Of a DNA stretch of 64,000 bases, positions 33,124 to 45,570 are shown one piece after another. The stretch spans positions 2,604,001 to 2,668,000 of the forward strand of contig JAQFWX010000003.1 in the NCBI GenBank assembly GCA_027605045.1, read 5' to 3'. Below the pieces are notes generated by a model, which saw only the letters and a list, made by a program, of their open reading frames with translations, ran no database searches and was not told the origin of the DNA. The first letter of the stretch is position 1; every line of letters begins with the position of its first letter. The position numbers and the translations under genes are program-made. The stretch comes from Phallus indusiatus (taxonomy: Eukaryota > Basidiomycota > Agaricomycetes > Phallales > Phallaceae).

Positions 33124-33846
33124 ATCTTCCTGACTGTTGTAGCGTATCGATATGGAGGGTAGTATATCTGTGCTGCTTGTGAGTTGTGTGAGAAATGGAA
33201 CAAAAGGCCGCCGATTGAGAGGTCAAGGATGCATGCTCAATAAATAAATAGATAAGAATCAGCCGCAGAGGATCACATGAACGTGTTCATTGTGACGGCA
33301 TGCCGTCCCATCGCGTCGTTGAGATGAAATAATACGGCGTTCGCCTTATACTGCCTAATACACATCTAAATGGGATCAAAGTCAGGTAGAATATTGTCTT
33401 CTGAGTCTGTTAATAAGGATAACTTTTGCACGGGGGCGAGCCGTTCACAGACCCAGAATAACCGGATAAGTATGGTATTGAACAAACTAGGTTTTTTTTT
33501 GGTTCGGCCGTTCCTCGGAGTTTACCTAATAATAGCATCGCACAATACATTACGTTTAAAAGCCCCAAGGAAGTCTATTAATCTTGGTGTAGATATGGAT
33601 GAAGAGAGAGAACGCTTGATATTTATCACCGTGAAGTGTAGAAAAGTTCACCTTTCCCATAGAAACGAGTACGAACACTGACAGTCAAGTACGTTTAATG
33701 CTAGTTTAAAAGTTTCGATGATTGTACGGTTAGCAACATTGAACAACAGTGACATATGGCTGTCACACTCGTTGCAGCGGAGGTACGCGCAATCGCGAAG
33801 ACAGCGCCGCCCTCCTTTCTGAACACCCTGTGTTTTAATTTCAGCA
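33124..33846. other. divergent promoter region (DUF1479 / SFT2)
   Basis: About 720 bp between two divergently transcribed genes. No coding potential recognised. A pyrimidine-rich stretch ending TTTCAG directly precedes the SFT2 ATG, which may mean an intron in the 5' leader. Confidence 0.45.
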
Positions 33847-34744
33847 ATGTCGGAAGCTCAACAAGCAGCATTAAGGAACTTTCGCTGGGCTAGCGGAGTT
33901 ACAGATGACTCATCGAATGCGAACGGAGCAGCGGCACCCCAGTCGTCGGTCTGGTCGCGCTGGACATCTTTCGCCGGGTCCTATGTCCCACTTCGGAGCG
34001 ATGAGCGAACGAACGAGGAAGAAGCGTATTTCGCTTTATCAAGATGGGAGAGGTAGTGTTTTCTATTCGCGGCTGAGTCATTCGAAGCCAACTGACAACA
34101 CCCATCCAAAAGGCTATTGGGATTCGGGGCCTGTCTTCTCGGCGCCGTGGCGTGCTTTTTTGTGGCTTTCTTAAGCTTATCATTTAGACCGTCCAAGGCT
34201 GCATTAGCTTTTGGGTATGCCTTTTCACAGCGGTATAACTATATCTAACTCCGCGGCATAGTCTAGGGTCCTTATTAGTGATGTTTGGGTATGTGAAAGT
34301 AATTTGACTTGACGCTCTTCGATTTTTAACCTTGTATCATACCCAGATTCTCCATATTAATAGGACCTATCACGCACTTGAAACACTTGTTCTCAAAAGA
34401 ACGGCTTCCTTTCACAGCGGCTTACCTCAGTAGTTTAGGTTTGACCATATACTTCTCCGTAGTTCGTATTCTCCTTTTTATTGAAAGACATCTTCAAACG
34501 TGCTAAAATATATGTCACTGTCGATTGCTATCTAGACAGGCTCATTTTTCGGTTCGTTGTTAGCCGGTATTGTTCAGCTGGTAACTTTAGTCGCGTATGT
34601 TCTGGGTAAATTTTCAAGCATTGTCTGTCGCAGGTTTCTTGTCTGATTCTTTCTCTGTTAGCGTATTTCCCAGGTGGGACCGCAACACTGCGTTTCGGTA
34701 CTCAAATGGCACTACGCGGTGCTGGCAGCCTTTTGCCTTTCTAG
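33847..34744 (+). CDS. SFT2: SFT2-like Golgi vesicle transport protein
   Basis: Small four-helix Golgi membrane protein that helps retrograde vesicle fusion with the Golgi. It starts [14 protein letters not shown] at 33847. The conserved cytosolic segment ends [13 protein letters not shown], followed by [79 protein letters not shown] and the conserved tail [20 protein letters not shown], then GSLLPF at 34744. About 210 aa, normal for the family. Introns, among them 34055-34111, were followed by frame and all have GT-AG ends. The last two exons are joined by a CTGTTAG acceptor near 34660. Confidence 0.93.
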
Positions 34745-37700
34745 GTGGCCAAAAGATGAAAGTGGTATTCAACGAAGCCCGCTTGTCCCTGTGCGTTCTT
34801 CATCAATGTGAATTTCTTTCTTTAAATTGACAACTTCTATACCATATCATCATATATTATTTGGTGTGCGGTAGATCCCCCATGTCTATTATGTGTATAT
34901 CATACTCTTAAACGTCGACCTCAATCAATCAAAGCCTAATTCAACCTCGTGTAGCCGTGAGATGCGGGGAAAGCGGCACACTTGGATGTTTGCACGCTTG
35001 TCTTTTTACGCTTTCACAGAATAGCCGACTCGTGATATGTATTTAGTATTTATTCAGTATAGGTTCATAGGCAAAAACTGGTTTTCAGTTTAAGTTGTTC
35101 CTAGTAGTCAGTACCTTATTTCCTATTCGAAATGACTGCATCTATTAGTAAGCCTCCCCTTTCTCTCAGATTGATATCTCTCTCCAAGCCGCCTTTTCTT
35201 TTCTTTTTCAGCATCCCCAGTTTAGTTCAACTATTCATGATTCAGTATTTAGCAAGCGGTCGTGAGTGAATAAGATTTCCCCTAAACTAGAAAACGCCCC
35301 TAATTGTTGGACGTACAACAACTGCAACCGCGGGTCTCTCAGATCTCAGCACTCGGGGGTGCATTCCAATTGAATGTGACGAGAAAAATGCAGGCAACCC
35401 CATCTCATTATATCACTAAGAGCTAAGCCCTATCATCGACCACGAGATGGAGCTAAAATTAAATTAAGAGAAAAACATATGCGAATCTTTGGAAATTGCG
35501 AAAAAGTGGTTCAGGAACCACCAGCCAATTTTTATTTTCCATTTTTACTCGGGAAATTGAACTAACATATCCAGTCGCTGGCACATTGGCTGGTCTCATG
35601 CAAAGGGTACCGCGTGACTTATGATTGCAGCATGGTCAAAGATAACGGGCGTAATACCGAATTTTAGGCCCCGTCCGCTACTCCGCCTAAGAAACAAAGT
35701 TTCTTACAAAGTTGATAACAATTGTCAATCATGGACCACTTCTTCTTATTACAATCCGAAAAGAAGTGATTGAGGACTAGATCGAGACGAGAACTCAATT
35801 GCTTCAAATCTTGGCAATTGCTCTTGTAATGATCCAGTTCAACGGTATCTCCACACACACACACCGTTTTAGTTGCCTGCAAAGGCGGTGGGCATTCATT
35901 AATAATTGCCTATCCCCGGTTATTTCACAACACCGTGACTCAGCCACTCTTTTTTCTTTCTAAAAGATAATCAAAAAAGCCGACGAATCGCGCAGGTGCG
36001 TCGGCAAAGCCGGTGATGATACACCCGCAATAGGGATTAGACTATTCTTGTTCAAGTTTGAGAAATCTGTACCGCTTTTCTTTCTCCCTACAGCACTGCC
36101 AGCTAGATGAGGCAGAAGCGCAGACGGCCACCGAAAGGGTCCAATGTATCTGACACATTGCTTTATCCAGAAGGATCGGAGTAATGTTTCAAAGCCAGAT
36201 CTTCTTCCCAATGTGCTACCCTCCCCAGACTGTATAAATACTGGCAAATTCAAGTCTTAATACCGTCACGTCATTTGGGAGTTTTATTATCCATGTGCCG
36301 ACCCATAGTGTACGTTCTTTTAATCCTCAACTGACAGTGACAGATTTCACCTCACCGACACCCCTTGTTATATAGACGAGGAACCCATTTCCTGGGTTGT
36401 AATGTATCTCCCCCCATATATTTCGCCCTTTCTCTTTCCCTCTAATATAATTCACTTTCAAGCACTTCCAGAAGACAACAACGGTCGGTAACATTGACTG
36501 CTTGCGTCCAAACTGCATCTACAGCGACCGCCATATCCACAAAGATGGAGCAGGTGAAAATTGTAAAGATCCAGGCTGTATCCAGGTAGCTATTATCGTC
36601 ATACTTCGCATTCATCTAAAAACGATTTACCGACCCTTCCATTCTCTTTTCCCGCAAGACTTGGGATACAGACGCTCAACAAGTTATACACAAGTCCACT
36701 GAACGGTGTTTTTACTGCACGCAACAGGGAAGACGACGCTGAGCAGGATGATATGTAAATGGGCGTTCCTTGTTTATACATAAACTATTGATGTTCCTTG
36801 AAAATGCAACTCTTCTTTTAAAGCCGGCGAATTAAGCTCGAGACCGCGCACGTTAATAGAGATGACGCATAGTAGAATTCTTCCATGCTGATCCTAATAA
36901 TATGGCATTGCCTTCGAATTCCCGTTTAAAGTCGTTATCTAGATCTTCGCTTCCGACAGCACATCAATGTTGAATTAGGAGTCTGTCGGTTGTCGAGTTC
37001 AAGTTTGAGGGTCTTGGTCGTATTCTTAAACCAATCACTGCTCTCCAATATGCTTAGAAAAATGAAGGTCTCGTGAATCTTGTGACCAACAGAAGACTAG
37101 TCAGTGTTATTATTAGCCTTTTTCTTTTTACACTGTTTTACACTGAAAGTCTTATAGCAGAAATAAGAGGCACCTTCGAACTTGAAGCATCTTCAATTGA
37201 TCCGGTTCTTCGACGTTCTCTCCCAATTTAGGACGATGAGATAAAGAAGACAAGGTGTTGTTTTCAATGAGATCGAATACCTAAAGTATTCTTCAATGGG
37301 AAAAATGAGAAGAGGATGTTTCATTATCAGTCGCAGTATTCTCGGGCATGTTACATAAAATGGCAAGGGCGGACCGTTCCGACTCGGATGAGTCTTTCCA
37401 AGGCCCCAAATATACGTTCTGTTGTTACTATTCCCATTTGTCCTGCAAAATAATCGACGCTTTTTGCACAAGGTATACTGTTAGAAAAAGGGGATGTGCA
37501 TACGGGACCCAACAGTGAGTATATGTAATGATCGTATCAACTTTGTTGAGGAGCCAAGGCTGAGCGCTAAAATTTAAAAGCGCTGCGTGCACGGATGTTC
37601 TCGCAACCGAATAGGAGTCCCCCGTCGGCTTCTTGTCGGTCTCTCAATTATTTTTTTGGGGACTACCTCCTCTGAAATTGCGCAGCTCAGTGCTATGAAA

Positions 37701-38261
37701 CTACTTCTCCGGCAAGGTAGATATTTCTCCATAATGTCACGGGAGTGATGAGCTGCAAATGAGCAAGCTATGGGGCATGATTGATTTACATGCGTGTAAA
37801 TCAAGCTTATTGCATCCGATAGAAAAATCCAGGTCGACTCGGAGTATACATGTATTTTTTTTTGGAACTCAATTTCAAGTTGTAACGTTTCCTACCTGTG
37901 CCATTCGTCCCCTTTGGCGATCATTGACTTATGTAACAACGCAGAAAACTTTGAGATAGTTGGACCAGTATTATTGGTTTGAAACCTTTAAATTGCTGTG
38001 TTAATTTACAGGTGATACTCACTAGGCCGATGATCAGTGTCCTAATATTGCCTGATGGATCTGCGGCGCAGACGATGCTAGTATTGATCAATGATATATA
38101 ACCTGTCAAATCACGGTTTTGCTGCGCGAAGTGCTACCGGTGTCCTAGAAAGCGCAGTTTGAATGCGTTTCTCATAAAGTATCAACAGCTATGTAATACA
38201 GTACTCGTATAAAACTCGTATAAAATCCTCCAGCTGCTACACGGTGAATTTCAAGCAAAGT
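34745..38261. other. gene-poor interval
   Basis: About 3.5 kb without a confidently identified gene. One cysteine-rich open frame lies on the minus strand at 35664-35879 (seven Cys in about 70 residues, with a CTTTGCAG acceptor directly upstream). It could be the last exon of a small secreted protein, but no signal-peptide exon was found. The end of the interval carries the esterase promoter. Confidence 0.4.
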
Positions 38262-40501
38262 ATGTTGCGTTTCCTTCTAGTTCTCTCTACATCAGTTTTT
38301 TTCCTGGGTCTTATCAGCTGTTCTCCTACTGCTCAAGCATCTTTACCTACAGTTTCAAACACTATCGTTCATACAACTACAGGGCCGGTTTCAGGGACCC
38401 AAGTATCTCCAAATGTCATAGCTTGGAAAGGCATCCCGTTTGCAGTCCCACCGACGGGAGCTTTACGGTGGACCCCCCCGACGTTTAACGATTGGTCTCA
38501 TGTTTTCAATGCCAATAGTTTAGGTCCAGCATGTATCCAGCTTCTAAACAAGTCGGAAGCTGCAACGGATCCCAGTCAGGTTTTTTATAATACACCGCCG
38601 CTTCCCGAAAGCGAAGATTGTCTTACAATCAATGTATGGGCTCCGATTGTTAATCCAAATCAAACTCCTAAAGCTGTTCTGTTTTGGATATTTGGTATGG
38701 TTGCTCATTTCAGAACTTCCATTTAATAATTCAATTTATGACGCAAAAACCAGGTGGAGGGTTTCAATTCGGCGGTTCTGGGACGTTCTTTTACGATGGG
38801 ACGTCTTTCGCACTTAACCAGGACGTCATATTGGTCTCCTTCAATTACGTACGTGATTTTTCAGGCAATAAAGGGGAAATGATTAATCGATTACTTTGGA
38901 TAGCGTACAAACGTATTTGGATTCGCTAGGTGTGTCTTGTTTCTTCTCGACGTCTCCGTCGCGTTCTAAGATAAGTCTACCTAGTTCTCCCGATTTACCC
39001 CCTCAACAAAAGAATCTTGGATTACTTGACCAGCAATTGGCCTTAAAGTGGACAATCGAGTGCGTCTCGTCTATATGACAGTTTCCTCGGTGGCTACTGA
39101 CCCGATAATATTTACAGTAATATTGCGAAATTTGGGGGAGATCCAAATAAAGTAAGAGAAAAAAACTCGCTTTTGAAGAGACTCTTATAAGATGTTCTGT
39201 GTTAGATCACGTTGTTCGGTTTGTCTGCTGGCTCGGCCAGTGTCGCGCTTCTTCTCGAAAAATTCTCCCACCAGACACCATTCCATTCCGTCATTCTGCA
39301 ATCAGGCGTGAACGATGCTTTGGATAGTTCACAGTCTTCCGATGTTAACGCTACTCTTTCCATGTGGAGCGATCTTGCAGAAGGTCTAAATTGCTCCGAT
39401 GTCGAAGGTACCCAGCAATTGGAGTGCTTGAGAAAAATACCTGCCGAGACGATTGAAAGGTGCAGCTGACTCATAAATCTTGGCACTCTCCTTCGCCTCA
39501 TTAAACTTCTCTCCTCCCAATTTATAGCTTTGTGTTGGATAACTCACTGAGCTTCCAGCCACAATCTGATGGAGGGTACGTGGATTCCAAGTGTGATCAT
39601 ACCAAAATGAAAAGTTTGATTAAATAATTTCTGCTGCTCACAGAGTAACGTTTCCGGACCATCCGACAGAACTTCTCGAAAGTGGCAAGGTCGCCCATAT
39701 CCCCATCATGATAGGCGATAATGCCCAAGGAGCGTCTTTTCTGACCATCGGATTAGACAATTTCACAGATTTCGTGGCTCAGCCTCCTTTCAATGAATTG
39801 CCAATCGATGAATTGCGGGAACTATACGCCGTGCCAGAGCTCTTCCCGAATGACGCGGAGGCCATCATAGCTTTAGCTACGGATTTTCAATATAGATGGT
39901 AAGCGTATCATAATTTGTGTTCTTTTTTTTTTGTTTTGAAGTAGACTCTTCTGATGCTAAACTGCTTTTGTTCAGTCCCGATGCGATGTTCTCAAACATA
40001 TACTCGGGAAAAAATCTGGGTCCTGTGTATCGTTTTGTATACGGAGGCATTTTCCCTCAATTTCAATTTTTCCCCAATGCGGGAGCTCCCGAAGGTGCAG
40101 AATGTAAGTTTTGCCTTGCCTGGTCTCGCGCATCGAGTTTTTTTGTCAAACTTATAACTCGTGGTTTTCAGTACCGTTGGTCTTCGGAAATGTTTTCAAT
40201 ACGACTAACGCCACGGAATTAGCCCTTTCGATGACTTTACAAACTGTATGGGTGAGCCCCCTTTCGCCACATGTTTCCGAGGAAGAGTTCAACCATTAAA
40301 CAACACTCTCATTACCAGGGTAACTTTGCCAAGGAACCCAATCAGCCACCAGCTCCCAACTGGGTTACCTATACGCCCTCCAAACCACAAATTGCCAATT
40401 TAGGGTTTGGAAGTAACGTTGAGCTCAACAACGTCGTGCAACTTGTCAATGCTTCCTTCGTTGACAGAGCATGCAGTTTAATTGATATCATACCTCGATA
40501 A
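38262..40501 (+). CDS. secreted type-B carboxylesterase/lipase-like protein, probable pseudoenzyme
   Basis: Alpha/beta-hydrolase of about 560 aa. The signal peptide starts MLRFLLVLSTSVFFLG at 38262. Family landmarks: PVSGTQVSPNVIAWKGIPFA, EDCLTINVW, the oxyanion-hole IFGGGFQFGG (across an intron near 38700), NLGLLDQQLALKW, the nucleophile elbow FGLSAGSASV (near 39225; usual form GESAG), and a conserved C-terminal region. All exons join in frame, so the gene is not visibly broken. However, where the family has the acid (usually NxxEG), this reads GDNAQGASF (near 39715), lacking the Glu. Where the catalytic His normally sits (FHxSE), it reads APEGAE then LPLVFG (near 40095). Ser is kept while Glu and His appear lost, so hydrolysis is doubtful. 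Alignment by eye. Confidence 0.85.
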
Positions 40502-42208
40502 TTATTAGAGTTGTGTGCGGTTTTTTGTCTTTACGCCGGTTTACGGGGTTTACGGGCCCTCCGAGTCGCGACTTGGTTGTGCGTCGAGACCTTTGCTTGG
40601 ACTTTTGTTATTTATTATTGTTTATGTCTGACTTATTGTTTCTACTTAAACGTTCATTTTTGTCTTTCCCTCTGAGTTTTGTCTCCGCGTAATGTGCTTA
40701 GACTTAAGTCAGAATCTTACTAACTAGTTCATCATGCGACGTATATGTGCGTCCTCGTGCTCAAATAATGATGGGCTCTTTCTCAGGTCAATATTTATAT
40801 CTAGTTGACAGGTGCCTTTTTCTCGGCAGCCCTTTGTCCAAGGCCCAAATAGAATCAAGGTTTAACTCGAGAAGGACGTCGTCCGCGCGGCGCGCCCATG
40901 AAAGCGGATGTGACATCGCGTGACATCTATGTGAACAAATCTCTCTTTCTCCTGACGGGGTTTCGCATGGTTAAATGAACATGTCCAAATGTCGCAATGA
41001 CAGCGCAGCGCGGAAGATGGTTTCAGTTTAGCAAAACGAATCTTTGAGTACTAGAACGATTAACAGTGCCTTTCTAGTCGCTATCTTTGGTTTTGTAAGT
41101 TCTCAGGCGGTCTGGTGCAGCTTAATCTTTTCTCATGTGCCTGCTTTTCGCACGTCGGGCATAGTATCCCCTCCAACTCATGTACATACTAGGGAGTTAT
41201 TCCGGACCCGGTACAAGGTATTTTCCCATATTATCTTCGCACTTGAGATCATCTCAATTTTCAAGTAGGCTTGCATTAACGACAAGAACAGAACATTCAC
41301 ATCATCTATCATCTATCAGACGAATTCGAACAACAAAGAACTAAAACTGGTACCTTATGCGCTCGCGCCCATGTCATTCGCTCCAGTTCACCAGCAATTG
41401 TACAAAGACGTCACCGATTCATCGCTTCACTCTCTAGATAGATCCAAATGAGTTTGTAACGTAATAAGAAACGACACAATACCGCGCGCGCAGGGCTGTC
41501 ATTCGACTGTTTTCAAAAACTGTCATATAATATGCAGATCCTGTGGGATGTCGGCAGGGTTAGTCTATCGCTTTCCTTTTGTTCTTCCAGAGGCTGTGCG
41601 ACTGAGTGGAAATAGCTGTCCAATTAGGAATAAACGTTTTTTTTTTTGACTCGGTTACCAGTCTAGCTCTTGAACACTTCCCATTGATTCACCATGGTTC
41701 AGTCTATTCAGGTGATAACAATTTGAAATATAATACTACTAATCCGGAAGAAACTTGAAATCGAAAATCAAAAATTTTTGATATGTATTTACTTTTCAGA
41801 GCCATGGCTGAGACTGAGAGCCTCGCCGATCAAAAAAAAAGCTCTTACATAATCTGCCGTTTTTATATATATTTTTTGTTTGTTTCGCCAAAAACAAATG
41901 CCACTGGACTCAGTGAAATCACAAAAGACACATTCGGAAACTTGAGCCTTAAGCTTAAGGCCATTGCCGTAGAAGAAGAAGAAGAAAAAGAAGAAAAGGT
42001 GGACAATGCGACATCTGTTTATTCAGTAATTTCCTTCCACTTCCACTTCCTTTTATTTCCCGTCCACGTCCTGCCTGTCTGTATCTCTCAAAATCTCAGG
42101 CTCTCTTCTCTTCGTGGCCAACACATCAGAGTCCATCGCCCATCCGATTTCCTTCCTTCCACAGGGGGCGCCGCGTATTATTACCAGATTTCCTTCCTGT
42201 TCATATAT

Positions 42209-42243
<35 letters not shown>

Positions 42244-42590
42244 CGGTCGGGTTTTCTTCTTTTGAATTATATTAGTCTTTTACGCGAGCTAACCCACACA
42301 ATAATTTTAGCGTCATACCCATCCTCTCGCCGTATACATATTTATTTCAGATATTTTTCGCTTTCGTCACATTGGTCCGTCCTCCGCCTCCGAAACGAAC
42401 CTCCAGAGTCCCATCATCCTGGGTAAACATCGCCCATCGCCCATAACAATCACCCAACCAACAGTTAACAGCCAACCAGTCAACCGGCCACCAGCCACCC
42501 CACTGAAGCGTGCTGACTCTCATCTACGCACTACAAGCCTTATCGAGCACACAACAGTGGTTTTCCTCATTGTTTTGATCTCTCGATCAG
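40502..42590. other. gene-free interval with possible minor ORF
   Basis: About 2.1 kb. It includes the esterase 3' UTR and the promoter/leader of the gene at 42591. An open frame with a good ATG context (GCCATGGC) at 41804 starts MAETESLADQKK and runs into an acidic EEEEEKEEK stretch, but it turns low-complexity and I cannot support it as a gene. Confidence 0.35.
42203..42238. repeat. TA / CATA microsatellite
   Basis: Short simple repeat of TATA and five CATA units in the leader region upstream of the gene at 42591. Confidence 0.85.
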
Positions 42591-44816
42591 ATGCTCCTAT
42601 GTAGTCCTACAACAGAAACATTTCATCACAATCCAGCGCCGTGGTGTCGAGGACAGGCTGAGCATGCGCAGATGCATGGTCTGCAGGAGTTGCAAGAGTT
42701 GCAGGCACATCATCATCAGTCTGCTATGGTTGACGGACCTGGTGAAGGTGAACAACAAAAAAAGGTGTTGTTGGGCACGAGATTACGATCGAGGTTTCCA
42801 TTTGCTCAAAAGCTCCTGATCAAGCCGGAAAACGCTCAACCATCGCTGCTGCTCACCCAACCACAATCACAAAAACTACAGCAACAGCAACACGCCGCCC
42901 ACACTCAAACCCCAAATCAACCCCCTCAGTCCACTCAGTGTACTACCACTTTACGCGCACCCTGGATGACAAGTCGTCGCAGGTACAATCCAGATAAGAA
43001 AACACCCTTGTCGCCACTCCTTTCGCAGCTTATTCAGAGGCTCTACTATCTGAATTCACATTTTCACTGCTTTTGTGAACACAATGGTCGCGCTACCGAA
43101 CCGGGACAGGGCAAGGCCAAAGTGAGAGTCAAAGATAAAGGCGGGGGCGGTGCTCTGGAGGTGTATGGTTTATCTAAAAGCTTATTATTCAGTGATCGTA
43201 TTGAAAACGGGTCGGATCTAAATCTCGCTGATGATGGCTGGGTTGATGCTTCCGGTACTAACGGAGACGGTGTTGGTTCTGGGACGATTTTCAACGACGA
43301 CGAAGGTGCTTTTGGAGACCATGATGACGAAGTCGATGAAGATGACGGTGCACATACTGACGAGACGTTGCTTGACTGGGATCCCAAGTCTTATTCGACA
43401 GCCAGCGACCGAGAAGATACGGATCATACAATGTACCCGTTGCATTTGGAACGACCATACGCCTGGAATTTGAATACGAATGCAATGAACATTGGGGACG
43501 ATTTTGCGCATACGACTCTGACTCAAGGCTCAATGTCCTTTAACGATAATCTAATAACAACTGCGCCAATAACAACGTGGCCTCTTTCAGATCCAGATGA
43601 CCTAAATCCGAACCACGCAACCTCCCATCCACCTAGTGTGGAACAAGCTTTCGCTGACATGACAACAATTCCTTCTTCTTCTTCCCAACTACCAACTTCC
43701 GATACTAGTAATGAGGATGAACTTCTGTTCCTTCCTCCTCCCACTCCGCGACCACGGTTAATCGAACTATTGGACACCGACATAGGCATTGGCACCGACA
43801 GCATGAATACGGATACTGGTTTAAAGCTGTTGGCGGAGACTGAGGTTGATCATGATGCCTTTGACTCAAACGCTGACGGCTCGGATCCGACGCCATCAAT
43901 ACGAGCACCAGTGTCAGCATCAGTGTCTCCATCAGCTTCTTCCTCGGACTCTTTTCTGACACCGTCCGAGCCGTTTTCACACCATACTATTCTTCCAGCT
44001 TCTCTCGATTACAATTCTACGCCAGCTTGGGTAATGGACCAAGACATTCAACAGCATAACGATTCCTCACATGACCGTCCGGAGTCGTATAAGCACCAGC
44101 CGCCTAACGATGAAGTGTCATCCTATACTTTGGGCTCGGATGCTCAAGATAAAGATGACGACGATCTCACATCCAGACCACGCACAGCACATGGACTATC
44201 ACATGTGTTATCTTTTTCCTTAGTGACGCCAAAGCACGTAAAGGATGGCGAGGATGACGTTACAAACGGTAGAGGTCATGCTTCAGCTAACAAAGAAGAG
44301 CCATTGGAAGCACCACGCGAAGTAGTGGAAGAAGACTTGAATTCTGGAAAAGGGAACGAGCACGATACAGATGCAATATATCTATACGATCCATTTGATT
44401 TAGTTTCAGATCCACGAACCAACAGTCGCGGTGGCAGTCGGGATGACATGGAATCTTTACCACCTAAACAGTCTCTTTCATCATCTACATTAGCATCTCC
44501 GTCTACCTCACCATCCATCTCAACTTCTCTTTCTTTATCCACCTCTTCGTTCACTTCATTATCATCGCCAACGAACTCGCCATTGTTCCCACCTGGCTTA
44601 CCCCGACCGCCACCTCGCGATCGGTCACCATCGTCATCGTCGAAAAGACAGAAACTAAAACCAACATCTTCATCGTACGCGTTATCAGAAAAGTCTCAAT
44701 GGAAACTTGCTGTTGCACAATATCATCACGCGTTATCAACCCGTGGGATGAGACATCCAGGATTTCCGCCTTCGCCTTTGGGGCCCAATTGGGAGCGGTA
44801 TTATGGGCGTGTGTAA
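42591..44816 (+). CDS. large intrinsically disordered acidic protein, unknown function
   Basis: One uninterrupted 741-codon frame, unusual in a region where other genes have many introns. I recognise no domain. The N-terminal 130 residues are Gln/His-rich (HGLQELQELQAHHHQ). The middle is very acidic (for example DDEVDEDDGAHTDE near 43325) with many Ser/Thr/Pro segments. Ser-rich runs follow near 44480, then a basic patch (SSKRQKLKP), which could be a nuclear signal. The last 60 residues are the most ordered (SEKSQWKLAVAQYHHALSTR then MRHPGFPPSPLGPNWERYYG), perhaps a short conserved motif. The composition suits a transcription cofactor or scaffold, but this is a guess. The start could be extended by an upstream exon. 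Confidence 0.6.
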   Translation: MLLCSPTTETFHHNPAPWCRGQAEHAQMHGLQELQELQAHHHQSAMVDGPGEGEQQKKVLLGTRLRSRFPFAQKLLIKPENAQPSLLLTQPQSQKLQQQQHAAHTQTPNQPPQSTQCTTTLRAPWMTSRRRYNPDKKTPLSPLLSQLIQRLYYLNSHFHCFCEHNGRATEPGQGKAKVRVKDKGGGGALEVYGLSKSLLFSDRIENGSDLNLADDGWVDASGTNGDGVGSGTIFNDDEGAFGDHDDEVDEDDGAHTDETLLDWDPKSYSTASDREDTDHTMYPLHLERPYAWNLNTNAMNIGDDFAHTTLTQGSMSFNDNLITTAPITTWPLSDPDDLNPNHATSHPPSVEQAFADMTTIPSSSSQLPTSDTSNEDELLFLPPPTPRPRLIELLDTDIGIGTDSMNTDTGLKLLAETEVDHDAFDSNADGSDPTPSIRAPVSASVSPSASSSDSFLTPSEPFSHHTILPASLDYNSTPAWVMDQDIQQHNDSSHDRPESYKHQPPNDEVSSYTLGSDAQDKDDDDLTSRPRTAHGLSHVLSFSLVTPKHVKDGEDDVTNGRGHASANKEEPLEAPREVVEEDLNSGKGNEHDTDAIYLYDPFDLVSDPRTNSRGGSRDDMESLPPKQSLSSSTLASPSTSPSISTSLSLSTSSFTSLSSPTNSPLFPPGLPRPPPRDRSPSSSSKRQKLKPTSSSYALSEKSQWKLAVAQYHHALSTRGMRHPGFPPSPLGPNWERYYGRV

Positions 44817-45570
44817 AAGAACAGGGAGGAGAACCAAAAAGTAAACCGCATGCGCAGTAGTCTTGCTATTTGTATTTGCAACTGCACTGCGTCGAATGGC
44901 ATTTTTTCTTTTTCTTTAATCATTTAGTTAACCATCATCATCATCATTTTTCTTTGTTTCTGTCATTTTCTCATTTTTCCCATTTCTCTCAACCTTCATC
45001 ATTTTTCCACGTACGTACAACCATACATTCATGAGTATACCGAGTTGCATTTTCACCTTTGACATGATTGAAACCCCTTTAACTCTCCATTTGTACCATC
45101 ACTACTTCTTTATGCGCATTGCTTGCTGTATAAATAATGTAAGTCCCAATGACAAATCGAATATTATATATATATTGGATTCATAGTGCTACTCAGCAAG
45201 AGTTAAACGTTGTGAAGCGAACTACCGTATCGTATTCGACACATACCACATAGCGTTGGTTGGGTCAGCAGTAATCTCCCCCTTTTCTTGATTTTCTCAA
45301 CTGATACCCGCGGTACGCGTTGTGATGATAGCTTCTTGACCGAAATCTACCATCTGCCACGACAATAACTGTGGGTATTGTTTTTTTTTATTTTGAACAT
45401 GATCTTGATACCGAAGAAGGTTCAGCACCACACCAGGCTCACGTCACGATCAATGCCGCCAATGTCCATATGCCAGCGTCAGCCCGTCAGTGTGACTTCT
45501 CTTTTTTTTTCTTATCATCAGCACCTGTTTACTTTACATACATGGCTACGCTGCATTTGCTACTTCAAAG
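44817..45570. other. intergenic interval
   Basis: Presumed 3' UTR of the disordered-protein gene plus a short promoter for the genes that follow. It is T-rich with CATCATCATCAT near 44935. No gene seen. Confidence 0.35.

Noticed and set aside
41783..42238. 151-codon plus-strand frame with an acidic stretch
   Set aside because: It becomes low-complexity and runs into a CATA microsatellite; no splice-supported partner exon. Not convincing as a protein gene.
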